Assembly: GCA_025093985.1 (NCBI GenBank)
Contig: JACAAK010000009.1
Coordinates: forward strand, 558,001 to 622,000
Length of the DNA: 64,000 nt
Reading direction: 5' to 3'
Source: Calvatia gigantea
Taxonomy: Eukaryota; Basidiomycota; Agaricomycetes; Agaricales; Lycoperdaceae
Shown here: piece after piece, positions 24,452 through 35,342 of the stretch
Layout: every line of letters begins with the position of its first letter
How positions within the stretch are numbered: the first letter of the stretch is position 1
The notes under the pieces: generated by a model
Told to the model about the DNA's origin: nothing
The model's database searches: none
What the model saw: only the letters and a program-made list of their open reading frames with translations
Made by a program: the position numbers and the translations under genes

Positions 24452-24796
24452 TTCTGTCACATTCCATCTTGTATACTATCTATATCTTGGATCTCTGCTT
24501 GTATTTTTCTTGCTCTGTCACCATGATGCTATTGCTGTCATTACCATGCACCTATACCCCGATCATCATAATGCTCTTGACGTAGATGCCACTCTGTACA
24601 CAAAACTTATCCCCTACTTCTCCCTTTCCTAGTTGGGGACAGCAAAATAATCTTCTAGTACCCAGTTCCGTTCAAAAAGTTCTACATATTAACTATCCAC
24701 ATAGAAAAAACATGCATTGCGTTGGTTGTCTAGCATATCTATAATAAAATGTGTAGTGGAGTATGCCCAGATCAGAGGGGCACAAATAGACAACGG
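24452..24796. other. Convergent 3' intergenic interval
   Basis: 345 bp between the stop codons of the WOPR gene (+) and TFB2 (-). It is T-rich and then A-rich, consistent with two opposing 3' untranslated regions. No further gene is seen. Confidence 0.6.
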
Positions 24797-26836
24797 CTAT
24801 TGGTTCGGATTCTGCGTTCGCCTCTCAATGAATTCTTTGATTCGTGAATGCCCCTCCAAGCTCCCGAAGAAACAACGTTTTGCCGTATTCTCCCATAAGA
24901 TAACATCCAGTTGTTTTGCGTAATTTAAGACCAACTCGTAGTCTGCTTGAGAAGTAAAAGCGGTGTACAAATACCCTACACACGGCGTTATTGGTCATGT
25001 TTACGAAGTGTATAAGTCGAGGACGCCTCACCTTCACAAGATTTGAGCCGATTTTTCTCCAATTCCCAAAGTCGTATCTGATCCTGGACAGTCACAGGTA
25101 AAAGGGGGTTCTAACCGAAAATTAAACCAGAACAAGGAGGCGGAACGTATAGAGACCAACGTTCTTCCGCATTTGCGGGTGTGCATGTGTCATTAGATAG
25201 CTGATGATCTTTTAGGACAGTATTTAACGTACGTTCACCTAGAAACATCAGCACGTACTTGGTCTGCGGTGATGCCGTTCATGAGGGCTTTTTTAACACT
25301 GTCCCTTGTGATCATACCAACTACTAGGTTGGGAAAGCGGTACTTTAGTGATACGAAGAGATTCAGCACAGCGGTTTGCAGAGGGTTGTCTGAGGCGAAT
25401 CATCATCTCGGCTTCGATGCGCATTTGACAGAAGTCTAGACCGACCTGTATATGCATATATCCGGTAGTTGGTTTCGAGAACGATGAATCCGTCTTGGTG
25501 ACCTGATCCAGCTCCGGCAGTCGCGGGAAGCGGTGGTGATGGAGAGGTCAATGTAGTGCCAAGTCTGGTTGGACTAAAGCACCGCGATTTAGGCTGAGAA
25601 CAAGTCAAAAGAGGACGAAGAATGTGAAAGGTACGACCGTATCTACCTTACGTTGCCATATCAGACCATAGTCGCGGAGATCTTCAAGCATAGCGCTCTG
25701 AGTGGCACTCAAATTTTCGGTCGAATATTCCTGGATTAGAATTAATCTATTAGAATGATTCTGGGGGTGAGAATTACCCTTCCAAGCTCCATGGTGGAGA
25801 GCATGAATAGGAATCCCAAGACTTCAACTAAGTCCATCTGCCTTTCCTAGATCATAGATCTCAGGCGGGTGGGGAGTTTCTGGATGCTACAGACTCACTT
25901 CAGCCAATTGAAGGTATTGAAGAAGTAGGTCCCACAGCTGCGCGTGTGGAGAATGTAGCAGGAATTGGAAGCCAGCTGACGTTATTTGTAGAGGACCTCC
26001 GCTGATGAATATATCAGCACTTTGCCAACTTCCAAAAGGTAATACCCACTAGAAGCTCGCCATTAAGCCACTCCGCTGGAGTAAGAAAAGGACACCTTGG
26101 GATGGTTTTGTTGGCTGCTGGCCTGTTCCCGATGACACCATGTAGTGTAATATTGTCTGATCCCAAGTGTGAGGCTGATAATTCAACAAGTATTCTGCTC
26201 GAGGTCGCACCTCCCAACGTTCAAGCGCAAAACTGTCCAGAGTTTCGAGGTCGGGCGCCGAGTGACCGTCGTCTTTACCTGCTGGGACACCAAAGCTTCC
26301 ACTCGTACCACTAGTGACTTTGTGTGAGCGAGGCCCAGCCAGTGCATTGAGTGGTTGTATTTTACCCTCCTGTGAGTGCTTGACGAAGATTTGTTTTAAA
26401 TGTAGAATTTAACGCCAACTTCACTGCAGAATTCGGCAGAATATGCAGTCTTGACAGGTTCAGAAGTGATTCTCCATATAATCTGCGAGTGATTCCATAG
26501 AGTGAGAACCTTTCCTAGGCTGAAATACGGTGTAGTATTAACTTTCGTCCGTCGCGTTGCACCCAAACTAACATGGTCTGTGCCGGAACAGCAGATTCGA
26601 GCCAAAGAAGATTCATGACAATTTGCCTTTCCAGAGGCGCTAAGAGACTAGTGGATGTATCAGATTGTAATTCAAGACCGTAAAAAGGGGAGAAGCGACC
26701 GGAAGATTGAAAGACACGAGGATGGTCGCTGGTAAAGCCTGGTTAGGGTATTTTGAGACTGTGACTGGAGGAATGGTAGCAATGCATGGGGCGTATTCTT
26801 CTTCTCTTGTTCTGGCTGTTTTTGCAAAGATGGCAT
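24797..26836 (-). CDS. TFB2: TFIIH core subunit Tfb2 (p52)
   Basis: Thirteen exons (26836-26700, 26647-26543, 26482-26366, 26301-26211, 26156-26050, 26001-25899, 25846-25778, 25730-25647, 25593-25446, 25389-25259, 25208-25161, 25110-25032, 24975-24797) give 465 residues, the expected size (human p52 is ~462). Tfb2 anchors the XPB/Ssl2 helicase in TFIIH and stimulates its ATPase in transcription initiation and nucleotide excision repair. Diagnostic segments are [13 protein letters not shown], then [20 protein letters not shown], then [19 protein letters not shown]. They continue with [20 protein letters not shown] and the C-terminal [14 protein letters not shown] and [14 protein letters not shown], the region that binds Tfb5/p8. 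It diverges from the Nas6 gene across 176 bp. Confidence 0.96.
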
Positions 26837-27012
26837 AGGGAGTCAGAAAGTCAACTGGTCAGACTGGTCAGGACTTTATTCGCACCTCGAAACAGTCTCA
26901 ACTGACCAGTTTTTTATCACATGATGCTCCCACGTGATCGTGAACGCGTCATGGTCATTAAGATAAGTGCGCCTTTCCCGACATCCAACTCCCTTTCAAA
27001 CCGTAGACTGCA
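26837..27012. promoter_or_regulatory. Short bidirectional promoter TFB2 / NAS6
   Basis: Only 176 bp separate the start codons of TFB2 (-) and the Nas6/gankyrin gene (+), so both must be driven from this interval. It contains TGGTCAGACTGGTCAGGAC (26868-26886) and, after a spacer, CTGACCAG (26909-26916). These form a partly palindromic CTGACCAG/CTGGTCAG arrangement that could be a protein-binding element. No clear TATA box is seen. Confidence 0.6.
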
Positions 27013-28245
27013 ATGCCTCTGTCAGTACATTCTGCCGCACAAACGAGTGGGTTATTGTTATCTTTAGTTCAGACGGGTAGACTCAGTAACTGGGTCTTAG
27101 ATCAATTCTCACTTCTCAGGACGCTCATCACAGAGAATCCTGGATTGGTAAATGCGCTCGATGCGGTACGCGACCATTGTTGACACTCCTTTTTTGGCTA
27201 AGTACTCAGCAGGATGAACGCACTCCGCTACACTGGGCGGCTTCATCAGGTTCTGTTGACATAACGCGGTTCCTCATCGATCAAAAGGCCGATATAGACA
27301 GGCCTGACAATAGTGGATGGACTGCACTTCATATCGCAGGTGGGCATATCCGACAGGCTTCCGCATGCTGCAAGCCTCATAAATGTCAGTTAGCGCTGGC
27401 CACGAAGACATTGTTCAAGAATTGATCGGAGCAGGAGCAGATGTAAATAAGTTCGTAACGCCGTTGGCATCTTCTCGATCTCAACTAAGACATCCCAGGA
27501 AAAATGATAAAGGCCTAACTCCGATGTCCGCAGTCCATCCTTTCAACGTCAAACAACCTTCGAGATTGAACTTTTTTGCAGGCACTACGCAGCTTCAAAA
27601 TCTCGCATAGAGGCAAGCACTGAGAGTTCCCACGTGGTACCTATTAACGACGCCTTTAGATTGGAAGACTCCTCATTTCCAGGGGAGCAGATGTAAGCAC
27701 TCTTGACGCCATAATTCGTGACCGAGGGGTTTCACCGCGGAGCAGGTAAACGCCAGGGACAAAGCCAACCAACAACCGCTGTATGTATCCTGGGGCATCC
27801 CCTTTTTCATGTCGCACTCACCCCGTTTTTCAAAGGCATCGTGCAGCCACCACTGGTTCTGTAGGTTTCATCCGTCTTTTATTGAATTCATCAACGCCAT
27901 CGAACAAGTTGCGCCTCAATACCGGTGATCGGCTTGGTAAATCTCTACAACAATCCGTACTATGCGGACCTCTGACTGTCCGCACCTTGTGTGACAGGAA
28001 ATACACCATTGCACCTCGCCATGGACTCAGCTCATGCTGAAGCTGCCGTTGTGCTGATTAATGCAGGCGCCGATCGCAGTCGTGTAAGTGTTGTCCCGGA
28101 GGTTATTTGGCGGCGTGGTGTCCTGATAAACTCATTCCCTAAGATAAACCTGGATAATGAAATCCCAGAAGACGTCCCGGGGGTGGGTGGTTCCGAGCAA
28201 AAGAACGCCCGGTTGCATGTTATTAACCAATGCGGCAAACCCTGA
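27013..28245 (+). CDS. NAS6: 26S proteasome assembly chaperone Nas6 / gankyrin (ankyrin repeats)
   Basis: Eleven exons (27013-27056, 27120-27165, 27213-27339, 27390-27450, 27499-27525, 27582-27612, 27660-27692, 27746-27780, 27836-27936, 27998-28083, 28144-28245) give 230 residues, matching gankyrin/PSMD10 in length. The ankyrin series includes DERTPLHWAASSGSVDITRF, then DNSGWTALHIAVSAGHEDIV, GLTPMHYAASKSRIEIGRLL, PLHRAATTGSVGFIRLLL and GNTPLHLAMDSAHAEAAVVL. The C-terminus has the Nas6-type NLDNEIPEDVPGVGG tail. Nas6 binds the C-domain of the ATPase Rpt3 during assembly of the regulatory particle. The first intron (27057-27119) is in frame and could be retained. The intron 27613-27659 starts with GC (GCAAGC). 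Some exons are very short (27, 31 and 33 bp). Confidence 0.95.
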
Positions 28246-30589
28246 CCTCGAAGTCCTAGCTCTTCGGGAGGAACTTTCGTTTCTCAGGTATTCGCAACAG
28301 ACTGTGGAGCTGCCTTGAAGATTGGATCTAATTTTAACGTCCTTGTACTCCACTCACCTTCTCTGGTATTTGGATATGGGCTCGATTGACCCGGTTTCTT
28401 TCTGGTGATTTAACCCCTGTAACCTGATAAAACGCCACCATGCCAAAACCCTCTCCTAGCCTCCATAAAGCTTGGAGGCACCTTCTCAATAGGACCTCGC
28501 AAGGCATTATGACCCATGAAGGCGTACAGTGGCTCCGTCCTACCCACAGGATTTGCTAAGAGTAACTTTACTCAGGGTCGGTCTTCGCAAAATGGTAGCA
28601 ACCCTCCCTGCCAAGCTGAATTGAGGATACTCGTGCCACGCACCTGCATATTTCTCATTAATATCTCAAATTCCGTTGCTTGCAAGTTCTCGAGAAGAGA
28701 TCACGAAGAGCTTGTTGACACCGTGTGCATCATTTCGACCCCAAACTCCTCTCAAGGAAGTCATGGATCACCACTTTTTGTCCCCATCCTGAAATCCGAC
28801 TAGAAGCCCTGACGAAAGTGGCCTATCGCAAGGAGCTCACGTCCACAAGGCGCCGGACTTCGCTTTGCCTATTGTCCTGATCTCCAATGGCTTTGCATCC
28901 CCGAAGCGCGGCAGTCGGATCGCATCACAACCGTGGAACTCGATTGGGGATGGCGAGACACTTAGGGTCGCTACAGCCTGCTATCGTTTACCCATCTTTC
29001 GAAAAGTCTCTTTCTCTTCTTCCACCGTCTCCATCTCCGTTACGAGCCGTCCACTCAAACCCCCTCTTTCAAGCTCACCCAAACCACCCATTCACACTCG
29101 TTTTAGGCACGAGCCATCACTCCTCCATTATGAACCGCTTCATCCGAAAATCCCTCGGATGAATACGTGAGTGAGTGATGTATCGCCTTTTCTCCCGCCG
29201 CTCTTCTTCCGTTCCCCGTTTTCCTTTTCCTTCTACTCCTGGTCTCGAATTGGGACCCGGCCCTACCGCCGTGCGGGCATGAACATCCGCTTGGCCGTCT
29301 AGGTTCCCCGTTTCAGATCGAGAGGAGTCGTTGAAACGGGGAGAATTGAGGCGCGATAATCTGAGGGATCGGAGATTCATATTCCCTCTCAGCACCACCG
29401 CCGCATTCGCCGTCGAGAGCCCTTCCTTCAAGAAGTTGGTGCCAACCCCAAGGAGAATGAAAATGAGGGGGAAGTATACGGGTGACATAAACAAACGCAT
29501 TTGTGCGACGATAGGATTCGAAGCGTTTCTTCACCAGGAAGACTTGGCGGGAGCAGGAATACACAATGATGAAGGTGAGGAACAGAAGGTAATAACCGCA
29601 GCGTTCAACGCTAACACCAGGATGGAGCCTCTGTGAGGATGGACAAAGATCCAGCTTCGAGTGGGACCAGCTGGATAGCCTCAACCTATATACCAACCCG
29701 CTGGGCGGTGCGGGAGGCAACGGTAGCCTAGTAGGAGCAAACCTAAGACAATGCCCTCGGGTTTGAGGGACTTGCTTTGAGTTTGGGTTATTGATGTTGT
29801 TAATTGTTATTGTGAAGTTCATGGTAACGTTCCAGGCCGGTTGCATCAGCCTAGACTTTGGTCTCGGGGATATTGCCAGTGGTACCGAACACCATTCTTA
29901 CTACATGAATGAATCTGTTGAGTTGACGGCAACAAGAGCCCCCACTACTTGGACGTGGAATCAATCACATCGACGAAGGGGCGAAAATTTGTAAATCAGA
30001 CTCCTTGAGTTTGATGCGACTGTTAAAGTCGAAAATTTGAAACGCTGATGCGTTGATACCGTCGTGTACTTAAGTTTCGGTGCACCAGGTCGGTCAATGT
30101 CGGCGGTTCAATTTACATCACGGACGCGCTCATGTACCTGTCTGCTTGTTGCTTTTAAGCATTCCCAGTTAATCTCAGCGGGTAGGAAGATACCTCGAAT
30201 CTGGGGGACGAGAACTATGAATCTGGGGAGGCGAGAACTATGAAGCGGGAATAAAGGGATCTGGGGCCACCACTATCGAACTTGGCAACCCTCGGCCTTT
30301 TCGATTACGGACATGGGAATTGAGAGGCAGATTATGGACAGAGCTATTCCCACTTTCCGCAGGTACCAAGAGGACCACAGGGTCAGTATGTAAGTAGGGG
30401 TTGTGCATAAATTTAATTTATACAAAAAAAGATCTACGATAAACGAGGTAAAATATTTACGATTGGAATAAATATACGAGCCCCTGAACCATTGGCACGT
30501 TGAGGGGTCCCATCAGCCAACAGTAGCCATATCAGAACAAACGAACGAATGAACGAAGATCAAGTAAAGTTTAGATGGAGCGAAAAAAC
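28246..30589. other. 2.3 kb intergenic region with a possible membrane-protein remnant
   Basis: No gene could be assembled between Nas6 and the terpene synthase. On the minus strand at about 29300-29780, several frames contain hydrophobic runs, for example ILVLALNAAVITF and SPVYFPLIFILLGVGTNFL. Together they suggest an eroded or unrecognised multi-span membrane protein, but the frames do not join cleanly. An AT-rich patch lies at 30408-30475. Confidence 0.4.
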
Positions 30590-31888
30590 CTAGTTATGAG
30601 AGCCCGGGGCAACGTTGCGCTTCGGCAACAACTTGACGTATCTTCGCTGCTTGACCTCTTGTCCAGTTTTGAAAAAGTAACGCTCGGTTTCGAAAGACCA
30701 GTGTAAAGAACCTGGGGGATTTATTATTCAACAACCAGGGGCAGTCAAACGAGAAGAACTACGAACCGACAATCCAATTCTGCAGCCCATCGATATACAT
30801 TTCAACCATCTCATCATATTTCGGACCCCATTTAGGCACGAGCTGGCGGTTTCTTTCGAAACGCTGGATACTCTCCTCACATTTCTTACCGACGCGGTCA
30901 ACGGCTTCCTGGAGAGTACTCCCCTCCCGCATGAAGACGCAGATCATGTTGTGGGTGTCGTGACGCGCTTGTTCGACGCTGTACGAAAATATATCCTGAA
31001 ATATCAAAACTTAGCACACCATCAAAACCAGGGCGGGGAAGGTAGATATACATTTGACCAGGTAACTAGATCGTTGGTCGCTTCTTCCATTTCCTGTATT
31101 TCATGATTTTCAACAACTTCGTCGGGCAGGTCGAACCCTCCAGCGAACTCGATAAGTTGAAAGCAGGGTTTGCAGCCGCTCGTGTCCCGCCGGACTTCAA
31201 TGTAAGAATCAAGGTCAGGTATTATACCGTTGGCGCGGTCCCGGGATTGTTTGGCGACAGCTTTGAAGAAGAGATCCATGCTATGGATGAACCTATTGCA
31301 GCAACCATTACCAGCTCCATATCTCAGGAACCGCTTGAAGAAACTGTAGAAAAAAAAACAAAGATGAGCACTAAAGGTACGAGGGAGGAAGAGAGCGCAG
31401 ACATACGACTTGGTCAACAATCCGGCTTTCTTGTCCGTTTGAAATCTATGCGGATCGCGCATAGCGCCAATACAACAGTCCCGCATACCGTTAGTATCGT
31501 TGACATCGAATTCATCCAACCAGTCGTCCAAGTTGAATAGGTAGTTCATGAAATCGTCGCACACGCGGAGGCAATTGGCGCTGGCGTCGGGGTAGCAGTA
31601 TGCAGTGAGTTCACCGGCTTTGAGGCCCATGAACGCGATGCGTTTTTTCTCGGGGTGTTGAGCAATACCAAGGAACCAGTCTTCGGACAAGCGAGCCTGC
31701 GTGTTCCAGTGTTCATTATTTCGGCGGGTGTATGGGCAGTGCGAAACGAGGTTTGGGAGGATAAAGTGGTCTGGAGATTTTGTACTTGGGGAAAGCAATG
31801 GAGGGGATGAAGGATCGGAGGTGTAAGAGGCGTTAGGCATCTCGGTAAAGAGGGGCGCCGGAGTGGAGAGGACGATGGAAGATGTCAA
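30590..31888 (-). CDS. Sesquiterpene synthase (class I terpene cyclase)
   Basis: Four exons (31888-31407, 31343-31052, 30995-30767, 30711-30590) encode 374 residues, typical for basidiomycete sesquiterpene synthases. The aspartate-rich metal motif DDWLD lies at residues ~121-125, directly followed by EFD. The second metal site NDIFSYSVE (N-D-x-x-S-x-x-x-E, ~258-266) is split by intron 2 and rebuilt exactly on splicing. The Arg-Tyr pair that senses diphosphate is in WSFETERYF (~340-347). By family it ionises farnesyl diphosphate and cyclises it; the product cannot be predicted from sequence alone. No P450, oxidoreductase or transporter adjoins it, so it looks like a stand-alone terpene gene. 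There is no signal peptide, so the enzyme is cytosolic. Confidence 0.95.
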
Positions 31889-32678
31889 GCAGAGGCTCAG
31901 AGTACAAGAGTTTTTGGGCGTTCCCAGGTACGGATTGGTTAACTGGCTTTGTTGAAAAGGTTGCTTTATATTTTACAGGAGTTGGAGCACTCTGGACGAA
32001 ATGGAAGTTGAGATTTTACGAATACCTTGGTGGCATTGCCCTTTTGGCATGGTGAAAGAAAATGGGGGAGGTCATATGGACCGTTTCTCTATGGTTCCAT
32101 GGACCAGACGCTTTGAAATTCCATTGAGAGATTTGGAAGGAGATTCAGAAAGTATAGTTAGGCGGTCCGCTGCTACGAGAAATATCCGATTTTTTAGGAC
32201 CCTGTTTCTGGAATATGTTCCATGGAAGCCCAAGCTGTCTGTGTAAAATAACCAGTTCAGTCTCAAATGTCTAGCCACCTCAAGGGGTAGGGGTTCCCAG
32301 GAAATTTGGCTGGTCAAGTTGAGACGAAGTTATTGTTCAGCGCTTTGATCAAGTGGGTCCAACCATCAGGGCAAGAAGGCTACCATGTGAATGTTGATAA
32401 GTTATGCAACCATATCGGGTGATTCCGTCAAACGTGGTGTGGCCATTCATAAGTAACAAAAGAGAAGATTTGGTCCGCAACTCCAAGGCCTTAGCACTCA
32501 GCGTGCAAGGTTGGAGCTCGTCGTAAACGTTTAGACAACGCCTGACGTTCTTACCAAACAAACAAAGCTGACAGCAAAGCTTGTGCCAAATAGAACCAAA
32601 GCTATGCAATGTGTGATCTGGAGTCACGTGCCAGGAAGGTAATGTTGGGAGCAAAGCGACAGTGTGCTTGAAACCGCC
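31889..32678. other. Divergent promoter interval (terpene synthase / RING-like gene)
   Basis: 790 bp between two divergent starts. It contains a TATA-like element for the terpene synthase (separate entry) and no supported gene. The two small opposing ORFs inside (32001-32246 and 32072-32317) are overlapping shadows with no recognisable features. Confidence 0.5.
31963..31970 (-). promoter_or_regulatory. TATA-like element of the sesquiterpene synthase
   Basis: The minus strand reads TATAAAGC about 75 bp upstream of the start codon at 31888, a normal TATA position. This suggests a focused, regulated promoter rather than a housekeeping one. Confidence 0.5.
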
Positions 32679-34694
32679 ATGACTGCTGTCTTTCAGCGTC
32701 CCCCGCCCATCCTCGACGACCCACAAGACAACCAAATTAGACCCCAACGGCGTCGGCGAGATTCCATAGAAGTTATCGACGTCGACGAGCTCGACGACGA
32801 CATCTATCACGCTCATAGTGGGCACGAGAGTGGTGCCTCACGACCTACACAGCGAAGAAGACTTTCTATGCCTTCAGAGATCATATCATTACTCGACAGC
32901 GATGATGAGGATCTTGCGATATCAGCAAGCAATGCCCGGCCGGGTGAGTTCCCCCTTCCACAATTTTCGACTTGAAAATAGGGCTTACGATTATCTACCT
33001 TTTATTCATGACCTCTAGCGTCCAGGACCAGGTTACAGTCCCCGCCTCCACGGAATCCAACTTGGGGGCCTGTACCCCCAGTGCCTCCGGTCCCGCATCG
33101 TTACGCAGGACACACGTCTTTTCCCATGCGTCGGCAACCCCCTACTCACCCGTCGCCTCCCGTCATCCGGCCCAGCGATCAGCCCTTCCCATTTGAAACA
33201 AGCATGCGCCAACTACATCCAGCGCATATGTCCCGCCCGGGTCCGTCCAATCGGCCTCTCCAGCTCCATATTCCCCCACGGAACTCCCACTTCCTTCCTT
33301 TAAGACCCCTTGAACCCGCTCCTCCCTCGCACCATGTACCTTCAATGGGTTTGGGAGGGGCACTCATTACACATAACCGTGCTAGGCATCAACACCAACA
33401 CCCATATCGACAGCACCTTCCATACGAAGGGGGAAACTCGTTCCTTGGTCGTGTGGGAAGCGGTGTCCGCCGAATATTAGGCGGTCCGGCGTTAGCGCCA
33501 GGAGATGGCCCACGCAACGGAATTAATTTTCTGGCCCTCGGGGGAAACTTTGATTTCCTTGATGACGATGATGCAGACAGAATGCTAGCTCTGCAGCTGT
33601 TGGCCGATGGGGATGGCGAGGGATTAAGAGATTTGGATTCCGCATTCAACCCTGCAAGGGCATTCATCCGGAGCGAAGTCATGAGGCGCCGGAACAACGC
33701 TCGCGAAGAGTCGCCATATAGAAAGGAATACACACACCCTCACCCTTCAGAAACCGGCTTCACCTTTGATTTTGCACCGAAGACGCCTATGGAGGTTATC
33801 GAAATTACATCGTCGCCCGTCCACCGGAAACGTATACCTTCTCCTGATCCAATTATCATTGACGAGGACGATTCATCGGTCAGTGACGCTGGTCCTAGCA
33901 CTAGTGCATCTACAATTCCAGCATCACCATCCACACCTTTATCCAAGACACAGTTTCGGCCTAAAACACTACCAAAATTCCAAACAAATGCCACATTCCT
34001 TGTTTGTGCTTGTTGTCTTGACCCACTCATTCTTGGCAACAACCTCACCTCAGAGCAACAAAAGGATCGCCGCGTATGGGGGCTGAGGTGTGGACACCTA
34101 ATTGATGGAAAATGTTTGAAGGAGATTGGTCGGCCACATGACACAGACCCGGCCACCGTGGAACCTGACACAGTTGGTGTCACCGACAGAAAAGGAAAAG
34201 GAAAGGCCAGGGCGATTGATATGGATGACGAGGATTTCTTCTATTCCCCAGGGACTCAACATGAGCAAGACCTTGAGCCGGTGGATAATAATAATATTCG
34301 TTCTCGCCTACGACCTCGCCATGTTCCCACCGTTTCAGCGTCATCGTCATCGTCACCACTACCTTTGCCCGACAAGCGTGGCACCAGGGGAAGACGAGCA
34401 CAACAGTTACCGCTTCCGAAATACATATGGTATTGTCCAGTCACTGGATGTGGGCGTTTACACGCCAGTGTAAAAGTAAATGGAGATTGGATTCCTGAAC
34501 GGGAGGATGGCGTCTATGGCGATAGTGCAGGTGGAGGACATGGTGGTAGGAGTAGTGGCAGAGGGCGAGGGAGGGGAGCAGCCAGGCGTGGAAGGGGCCG
34601 GCTCGCGATACCCGAGATTCTTAATGATGATTCCATGAGCGAGGGGAGTAGTAATAACGAAGGAGTCAGGGGTGCCGTTCCGTTGTTTTTGTAG
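32679..34694 (+). CDS. SIM-rich protein with RING-like zinc finger (STUbL-like candidate)
   Basis: Two exons (32679-32943 and 33019-34694) encode 646 residues. At least four hydrophobic-acidic segments look like SUMO-interacting motifs: SIEVIDVDELDDD, IISLLDSDDEDL, VIEITSS and PIIIDEDDSS. The C-terminal third has spaced Cys/His in RING/U-box order: LVCACCLDPLIL, then LRCGHLIDGKCL, then a ~105-residue insertion and WYCPVTGCGRLHASV. A short Arg-Gly-rich tail (RGRGRG) follows. SUMO-targeted ubiquitin ligases (Slx8, RNF4) combine N-terminal SIMs with a C-terminal RING, hence the suggested role; the RING here is atypical because of the insertion. The nuclear role is inferred. The domain order is seen directly. 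Confidence 0.8.
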
Positions 34695-35342
34695 TACAAA
34701 ATTCTGATCCCTAATGCATATTCTTGTCATAACGTATCTGTCTAGCTGCCTTTTTCTTCATCCTCTCTCTGCATTGCATTTTGTATCCACTTTAACCTGG
34801 CTTTTTTTTGGTACTCTCTATTTCTTTCCGGATCCCACACTATCGAGACGTTCAACGGCACGACCTTCTCATCGTTAATATTTTTGTTTATAGGGAACTC
34901 AGTTCACCCATTCTTGTAAAGCTTGACACACGCGCACGTTCATGGTCAAAGGGAACTCTCCACATCAAATATAGCATAGACCATGAACGAGAAGGACAGG
35001 GGGGAAGGAACATAGTGAAGATAACTGCTTATTTTATTTCTTATGTACTATTTCCGCAGAATATCCAACCTGGGATACCTGATCATGGCTGACTGGCAGC
35101 CAGAGGGAAAGAAGTGACCCGAAGCTGAGAAAAACAAACTGAAACCAACTGAGACGTAACTAGACATGGTGTCTGTCGACAGACTGCAAGAGTATAGAGA
35201 CAGAGACTGGGGGACCAGGGCGACCTGCACCACCAGAGCAACGAGAGATAGAGGAAGCCAGTCATGAAACTGAGAAAGGAGACATCAAGAAAAAGAATGA
35301 AGTACCAGGCCCACGCGAGGAAAAGGCGTGCTCGCCTCCCCA
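34695..35342. other. Convergent 3' intergenic interval
   Basis: 648 bp between the 3' ends of the RING-like gene (+) and the DUF1996 gene (-). Only shadow ORFs are seen; it presumably contains both 3' untranslated regions. Confidence 0.55.

Noticed and set aside
29313..29846. 177-codon minus ORF with hydrophobic patches
   Set aside because: Hydrophobic runs occur in two different frames that no splice arrangement joins; noted only as a possible remnant.
33389..34183. Minus ORFs of 114 and 147 codons
   Set aside because: Antisense to the RING-like gene; composition follows its codon bias and no signature is present.
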